NCBI RefSeq assembly: GCF_014164585.1
Contig: NZ_JACJFM010000029.1
Location: 1 to 64,000 of the forward strand
Direction: 5' to 3'
From: Oceanospirillum sediminis
Lineage (GTDB): Bacteria > Pseudomonadota > Gammaproteobacteria > Pseudomonadales > Halomonadaceae
Length of the DNA stretch: 64,000 bases
Shown: one piece after another, positions 59,703-64,000 of the stretch
How positions within the stretch are numbered: position 1 is the first letter of the stretch
How the letters are laid out: every line of letters begins with the position of its first letter
The notes under the pieces: model-generated
What the model was told of the DNA's origin: nothing
The model's input: only the letters and a program-made list of their open reading frames with translations
The model's database searches: none
Position numbers and translations under genes: made by a program

Positions 59703-60480
59703 TCCACTCAACTGTAAACCCTACCATAGAGTAGTCATCTATTGGAATATTTCGCTCTATTCTACGCAGAAAATTTGTACAGAATTTTGACACACTACGC
59801 ATAGTATTAGGAGAAAACTGGGGGCGTTTCTCCCAGAAATGATAGGCACCATCACTCATCAGATATATTGATAGCTGATTATCATCCAGTTCCAGCTCAT
59901 CTTTCGGAATAAAGGTTTCCTCTACTTTAAAGGTAATTTTTCGCGATATGGCATTAGTAATCGCACTTTTTCTTACCATTCTTTCTATTTCATCTTTCGA
60001 GTATATATTTTCATCAAGTAATTGCTGATAATGAGTATGGTCTTTTGTTATTTGCTTCAGCTTATTACCACTTTTAATATAAACCCGACAATCACCGACA
60101 TGACCAACAGTCAACCCCTTATCATTAATATGACACACTGTCAGAGTGGTTGAAGCGTTTTCAAAATCATTATTAATATCGAATAAAGAACACACTCTTC
60201 TATAAGCAGAGCTGAAGACAGACTCTATTTCTACCTGATCCATTTCAGAAGCCAGTTCATCCACACATGAAATAGCAGCACTGGATGCTTCCTTTGCCCC
60301 CTTATATGAGCCTACGCCATCAGCAATTGCTACAACATAGCCGTCTTTTGTTCGTTTGGGGGACAGGAAAAAGTCTTCATTGCTTTTTTTAAAACTTTTT
60401 GGAAAAGAAAATGCAGATGTTTCTAAAATCCGTATCACAATATCATCTCCGGTACACTCCTTTTTCAGTATGCTCATCAT
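59695..60480 (-). CDS. PP2C-family serine/threonine phosphatase
   Basis: 261 residues of the metal-dependent PPM fold. Metal motifs: SNEDFF (36), IADGVGSYKG (54), GHVGDCRVY (about 128), LMSDGAYHFW (about 208), and IDDYSMVGF (D246-D247). No kinase is encoded nearby. The ATG at 60480 has GGGAG eight bases ahead. The surrounding 59.4-60.9 kb is clearly more AT-rich than the neighbours, suggesting acquisition. Function: reverses Ser/Thr phosphorylation of an unknown target. Confidence 0.87.
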   Translation of the reverse strand: MMSILKKECTGDDIVIRILETSAFSFPKSFKKSNEDFFLSPKRTKDGYVVAIADGVGSYKGAKEASSAAISCVDELASEMDQVEIESVFSSAYRRVCSLFDINNDFENASTTLTVCHINDKGLTVGHVGDCRVYIKSGNKLKQITKDHTHYQQLLDENIYSKDEIERMVRKSAITNAISRKITFKVEETFIPKDELELDDNQLSIYLMSDGAYHFWEKRPQFSPNTMRSVSKFCTNFLRRIERNIPIDDYSMVGFTVEWND

Positions 60481-60912
60481 ACTTCACTCCCCTGTATTCC
60501 GACCAGTCAGAACATGCAATAAAACAATTTATGCAGCAGGCTTACAAAAAGCCTGAAACTATCAGCTGCATCAAGAATAAAAAAGCATAACGACTAACAC
60601 CCCATCGAAGAAACAATCCATAGTACTTTGGGCTTTCTATTCAAATGGCCATATTGTTCAGGCGTCCATAAGACAAGGAAATCTGATATACCTGATCAAT
60701 TCTTTCACACAGCCATCCATAGGTCATATAGGCAGAGAAAAAAATTCCCCCTGACCAATTAAATTGACTCACCAAAAGTCTGTAACAGCATGACAATGAC
60801 CGTCTCGCTAATACTACTCCACTCCAGAAATATCCTCTACTACACTCTATTACACCCATATAACCATATGTTTTTAAAAGAAAAATAGACGCTAAACTTT
60901 TAAATAAGAATT
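60481..60912. other. AT-rich intergenic region
   Basis: 430 bases between the PP2C and alpha/beta-hydrolase genes. A 72-codon minus frame (60641-60859) has no protein-like pattern and is left out. It may be a decayed gene; the only remark is its low GC. Confidence 0.45.
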
Positions 60913-61992
60913 CTATTTTAAATATTTTTTCAGAAAGCTATCACATCGGGCGGGCAGGTTCTGATGAAATACAACCCGGTCAAAACCATCAGGATCATAA
61001 GCCACATCAGCTATTTTAGCTCTCAACATGTCGGGTAAAGGGCTGATAAAGGCATAATGCCCGGCCCCCGAAACCCGTTCATAGCGGATACTTTCACCCT
61101 GAGGCCAGTTATCCTTAATAATCCCGGCATGAAAGCCCTCAGGTAGTAATTCATCGTGCTCTGATAGCATCAGAAGTACCGGAACATTCAGTTTATTCAA
61201 TGCCCCCTCATTCTGAAAAACAATGCCTACCGGAGCCATCAGAATCAGTGCCTTAATCCGTTTATCGGGTACTCCGGGTATCACAGCTCTTTCTTTAAAT
61301 GCAGGTGCAGATAGATCCCCCGGTTTTTTCTGGCAGAATACAGCATTGTCTTCCGGGTGTTGATCACATAGCCCTGTCAGCCTATTCAGATCTGCTTCAC
61401 CGCCAGCAACAGACAGAGCGGTATAGCCACCGGCAGAATGGCCTATTACTGCAACAGTATCAGGTTTAAGGGAAGATGATATTGCACTATTGCCATACAG
61501 GTGATCCATCACGACTCGCAGATGTTCTGGTCTTTGCTGCCAGTTCAGGTCTGTCCCTTCTGCACTGTTATCCATGAAATTATTCTGCGGATGCATCACT
61601 GCAGCAACCACATACCCTTGTCTGGCCAGATGCAGAGCAATACTTCTGTGTCCGAGAGGGCCGCCCCCTGAACCATGAGAAATAAGCACTAATGGAAACT
61701 TCCCGGGACTAATATCAGCATCCGGAGCAACCTGAATATTGTAAGGGCCAATATCAATGGACATTTCCGCTTGTTCACTGGGGTAAAATAATAAAACCGG
61801 GACCGGCTGATCTTTATTTTCAACCATGATGCGCTTCATGGCAGCGTTAAAGTATCCGGCTTCAGAGCGGGCTGAAATCATAAGCATAATCAGCCCCATA
61901 AGCATAATAAAAGCAGTGACAGATGAAGAGTTTGCCGGAACCATTGTTATATTCCTCTTAAATTCAGCGTGATTAAGATTCTGTTCTGACAT
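60913..61992 (-). CDS. Alpha/beta hydrolase (PAF-acetylhydrolase/DLH-like), membrane-anchored
   Basis: 359-residue hydrolase with an N-terminal hydrophobic segment (about 25-42) that should anchor or export it. Nucleophile elbow GHSAGG (VAVIGHSAGGYTAL), oxyanion-side SHGSGGGPLGH, acid in LMLSEHDELL, catalytic His in GAGHYAF. Cys-containing insert (LCDQHPEDNAVFCQKK) may form a disulfide. It resembles platelet-activating-factor acetylhydrolase-like and dienelactone hydrolase-like enzymes; substrate unknown. ATG with AAGGGA ahead. Confidence 0.85.
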   Translation of the reverse strand: MSEQNLNHAEFKRNITMVPANSSSVTAFIMLMGLIMLMISARSEAGYFNAAMKRIMVENKDQPVPVLLFYPSEQAEMSIDIGPYNIQVAPDADISPGKFPLVLISHGSGGGPLGHRSIALHLARQGYVVAAVMHPQNNFMDNSAEGTDLNWQQRPEHLRVVMDHLYGNSAISSSLKPDTVAVIGHSAGGYTALSVAGGEADLNRLTGLCDQHPEDNAVFCQKKPGDLSAPAFKERAVIPGVPDKRIKALILMAPVGIVFQNEGALNKLNVPVLLMLSEHDELLPEGFHAGIIKDNWPQGESIRYERVSGAGHYAFISPLPDMLRAKIADVAYDPDGFDRVVFHQNLPARCDSFLKKYLK

Positions 61993-62040
61993 GTTGCAAT
62001 TCCCTTTTAATAACCCGGTAATCAGAATTCAGGCAAAGTG

Positions 62041-62077
62041 AGGTCCGGGCCGATTAAAACTCAATCGGCCATGACCT
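62041..62077 (-). terminator. Hairpin after pspC
   Basis: GGCCGATT (62048-62055) / AATCGGCC (62063-62070) with outer AGGTC/GACCT pairs. No T-run follows, so termination is uncertain. Confidence 0.45.
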
Positions 62078-62108
62078 GATGCTTAACATGAAATATTCGA
62101 AGGCTGGA

Positions 62109-62558
62109 TCAGGAGCGTTTCAGTTCCTGATCAATCTGAAACTTGCGTGAGGTCACATAGGTTTCCATTGACTGAAGACGACCATCCAGATCCTTCAGTC
62201 TTGATGCCAGATCTTTTACCTGGCTACCAGGTGTTTTCTGATAATTAAATACCGTTTCTTTCATTCCGGAGTGATGTCTCCGGGCCGAATGGGCATGACC
62301 TCCATGACTATGGGAGCGATCAGTACGCTCGTAGTCTTCAATAACTTTATCTCTTCTATCCAGTAAAAAAATAGCCAGAATATAAGCGAGAATAACGAAA
62401 CTTCCCGTCACAATAAAAAGTGCAAAAGCGCCCAGCCTTACCAGCCAGACTGGCCAGTTCATATTCTCTGCAATTCCACCACATACTCCTGCTATCCAGC
62501 GATTTCTGTCGCTGCGATACAGATCCATGTTGTAACCCTGATGCTTGTTTTTAAACAT
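62109..62558 (-). CDS. pspC: Phage shock protein C
   Basis: Inner-membrane sensor/partner of PspB that releases PspA-bound PspF. The PspC domain: YRSDRNRWIAGVCGGIAENMNWPVWLVRL, then a membrane segment (ALFIVTGSFVILAYILAIFLL, about 43-65), then a His-rich linker (HSHGGHAHSARRHH) and a C-terminal amphipathic helix. 149 residues, longer than E. coli PspC (119) mainly by the His-rich segment. The start ATG overlaps the pspB stop by 1 bp. Last of the operon. Confidence 0.93.
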   Translation of the reverse strand: MFKNKHQGYNMDLYRSDRNRWIAGVCGGIAENMNWPVWLVRLGAFALFIVTGSFVILAYILAIFLLDRRDKVIEDYERTDRSHSHGGHAHSARRHHSGMKETVFNYQKTPGSQVKDLASRLKDLDGRLQSMETYVTSRKFQIDQELKRS

Positions 62559-62827
62559 TATTCACTCCTTGCCGATGCGGTTCCTGAAGAACCCGAACGT
62601 CGGGTTCTCCAGTTTGAGTGATCCGCATCAAGAATGGCTTCTAACGTTTCAATTCGATCTTCCAGTTTTTCAACGACGTCCAGGGCTTCAACCAGCGCCT
62701 GGCGATCCTGAGCAGAAAGACCACGGGACTGCCTTGATTTGCTGATGTAGTGCAAAATCAGCCAGAGCGGTAACACCAACCCCATAAAAATGACAGCAGG
62801 AACAAAAAAGAACACCATTCCGGACAT
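62558..62827 (-). CDS. pspB: Phage shock protein B
   Basis: 89-residue membrane protein: an N-terminal helix (MVFFFVPAVIFMGLVLPLWLILHY) followed by a charged helix that contacts PspC. ATG with AGGTGAG upstream. It starts 2 bp after the pspA stop region and overlaps pspC by 1 bp, so the three are co-translated. Confidence 0.92.
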   Translation of the reverse strand: MSGMVFFFVPAVIFMGLVLPLWLILHYISKSRQSRGLSAQDRQALVEALDVVEKLEDRIETLEAILDADHSNWRTRRSGSSGTASARSE

Positions 62828-62829
62828 AG

Positions 62830-63501
62830 TTACTCACCTGAGTTTTGTTTCTCCATTCTGGCCTTCAGTTCAGCCAGAGCTTTGTCTACCTTATCGTTCC
62901 GAGCCAGATCGTCAATCTCACTGGCAAGATCTTTACTGCCCAGATCATAACTTTCCACTTCTGCTTCCAGATCATCCATACGACGCTCGTACTGATCGAA
63001 CTTAGCAAAAGCATCATCCAGTTTTTCGCGACTGAAGCGACGACGCATATCCAGGCGAGAACGTGCACTCTGCTCACGGGCTACCAGAGATTTTTGCTTC
63101 GCTTTGGCATCATCCAGCTTACGCTGCAGAAGTGTAATCTCATTATTCAGCTCATCCAGATGCAGATTGATCTGTTCAAGCTCTTCAGCCGTCTGCTGAG
63201 CCATCTCTGCAACGGTTGCATGTTCAGCCAGTGCTGCCCGTGCCAGATCTTCACGTCCTTTAGAAAGCGCCATTCCAGCTTTGCTTTCCCATTCCGCAGC
63301 CTCTTTCTGCAGATTCTCTAACTTACGCTCTGTACTTTTACGATCCGCAATCACTTTAGCGGACGCAGTGCGTACTTCCACCAGTGTTTCCTGCATCTCC
63401 TGAATCATCATGCGAATCATCTTCTGAGGATCTTCAGCACGATCCAGCAGGGCTGTAATATTGGCGTTTACAATATCCTGAAAGCGAGAAAAAATACCCA
63501 T
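62830..63501 (-). CDS. pspA: Phage shock protein A
   Basis: Membrane-repair and repressor protein, ESCRT-III-like helical fold. 223 residues, nearly all coiled coil: starts MGIFSRFQDIVNANITALLD with an amphipathic helix, followed by MIRMMIQEMQETLVEVRTASAK and ends LKARMEKQNSGE. It binds PspF until stress releases it. ATG with AGGAG. First gene of pspABC, read from the sigma-54 promoter at 63612-63627. Confidence 0.97.
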   Translation of the reverse strand: MGIFSRFQDIVNANITALLDRAEDPQKMIRMMIQEMQETLVEVRTASAKVIADRKSTERKLENLQKEAAEWESKAGMALSKGREDLARAALAEHATVAEMAQQTAEELEQINLHLDELNNEITLLQRKLDDAKAKQKSLVAREQSARSRLDMRRRFSREKLDDAFAKFDQYERRMDDLEAEVESYDLGSKDLASEIDDLARNDKVDKALAELKARMEKQNSGE

Positions 63502-63611
63502 AGTGTCACTCCTGTTTCATAACAGATCTTGAAGATAACCTTTGCTGAAGCGGAAAATTCAGCGCTCAGCAAACTGATTACTCATTAACTTGTTTGCTTA
63601 ACTCTATACAT

Positions 63612-63627
63612 TGCTATTTGCGTGCCA
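63612..63627 (-). promoter_or_regulatory. Sigma-54 promoter of pspABC
   Basis: On the minus strand TGGCACGCAAATAGCA: consensus TGGCACGNNNNTTGCA with one mismatch (T to A in the -12 part). It lies about 110 bases ahead of pspA. Confidence 0.85.
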
Positions 63628-63712
63628 AAAACCAGAAAACAGCATAACTCTTTGATACAAAAGGTTTTTAATATTTTTTGGTGATTTTACATGGGTTTTA
63701 ATACTGGTTAAA

Positions 63713-63731
63713 AAAGCTATAAAATAGCTTT
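63713..63731. promoter_or_regulatory. Inverted repeat, candidate PspF binding site
   Basis: AAAGCTAT (63713-63720), AAA, ATAGCTTT (63724-63731): perfect 8-bp arms. It lies about 90 bases upstream of the sigma-54 promoter on the pspA side, a normal enhancer distance, and just before the pspF start. Confidence 0.5.
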
Positions 63732-63762
63732 ATAAACTATAAAATGATCAGGAAGTTATTTA

Positions 63763-64000
63763 ATGAGCAGCATGAAACAGCAAATGATCGGTGAGTCATC
63801 AGCCCTCATGGATATGATGGAGCACACTGAAAAACTGGCTCTGCTGAATAAGCCCATTCTGGTACTGGGTGAACGAGGCAGTGGTAAGGAGCTGGTAGCC
63901 GAACGCCTTCATTATCTGTCTGACAGATGGGATGCTCCTTTTATTAAGCTGAACTGCGCCAGCATGAGCGAAACACTGCTTGAATCCGAGCTGTTCGGCC
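63763..64000 (+). CDS. pspF: Phage-shock activator PspF (partial, cut by window end)
   Basis: The first 79 codons of a sigma-54 activator: MIGESSALMDMMEHTEKLA, then ILVLGERGSGKELVAERLHY (Walker A GERGSGKE) and NCASMSETLLESELFG. This matches the N-terminus of E. coli PspF, which has no receiver domain. ATG with GGAAG ahead. It diverges from pspABC, as usual. The C-terminal HTH is outside the window. Confidence 0.93.
   Translation, partial: MSSMKQQMIGESSALMDMMEHTEKLALLNKPILVLGERGSGKELVAERLHYLSDRWDAPFIKLNCASMSETLLESELFG

Noticed and set aside
60641-60859. 72-codon minus-strand frame
   Set aside because: Odd composition rich in Ser, Tyr and Cys, no start signal, AT-rich non-coding region.

Overview
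The window looks like a chromosome segment from a marine gammaproteobacterium, probably of the Oceanospirillales type (Endozoicomonas, Neptunomonas, Amphritea or a relative). I infer this from the protein types, a moderate GC content, and gene order. The run cysG-serS-crcB-rarA-lolA-ftsK / aat-bpt-infA / clpA-clpS and the run rluE-nudJ-mnmA match orders known from Pseudomonas and enteric bacteria. The genus cannot be fixed from the sequence alone. I saw no rRNA, tRNA, CRISPR array, insertion sequence or prophage.

Layout. 1-9 kb: a solitary trpB, two periplasmic solute-binding-like proteins, an FMN-barrel protein, a degenerate HD-GYP protein, a pentapeptide-repeat protein and alanine racemase. 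9-24.5 kb: a DinG-type helicase; a GntR regulator next to a siderophore TonB receptor, with a Fur-like box and a palindrome shared by both promoters; two chemoreceptors; RNase Z; a large lipoprotein with a decayed small lipoprotein in front of it; exported MsrB; and CysG with a damaged-looking N-terminal domain. 24.8-41.5 kb: housekeeping core. It includes four genes of one N-degron pathway (aat, bpt, clpA, clpS) and tRNA/rRNA modification genes.

41.5-53.6 kb is the most interesting region: a catabolic island for what looks like a methylated onium compound (betaine or DMSP class). On the minus strand are a Rieske oxygenase with a Glu in the inter-site bridge, an aldehyde dehydrogenase, a rubredoxin fused to an NAD(P)H-rubredoxin reductase, a PuuB-like FAD oxidoreductase and a small cupin. 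Diverging from them are an M24-fold protein whose active site matches the DMSP lyase DddP, and a ProC-like dehydrogenase. A BCCT transporter and a GcvA-type LysR regulator follow. Together these would import an onium compound, open or demethylate it, oxidise the aldehyde, and control the set. I know of no described pathway that has exactly this gene set.

53.6-64 kb: an OmpA-type lipoprotein, a sixA phosphatase gene broken by a frameshift at an A7 run, an unknown 645-residue membrane-anchored protein, a LysR regulator, a secreted FecR-domain protein, a PP2C phosphatase in an AT-rich stretch, an alpha/beta hydrolase, and the phage-shock operon pspABC. A well-matched sigma-54 promoter precedes pspABC, and the activator gene pspF diverges from it and is cut by the window end.
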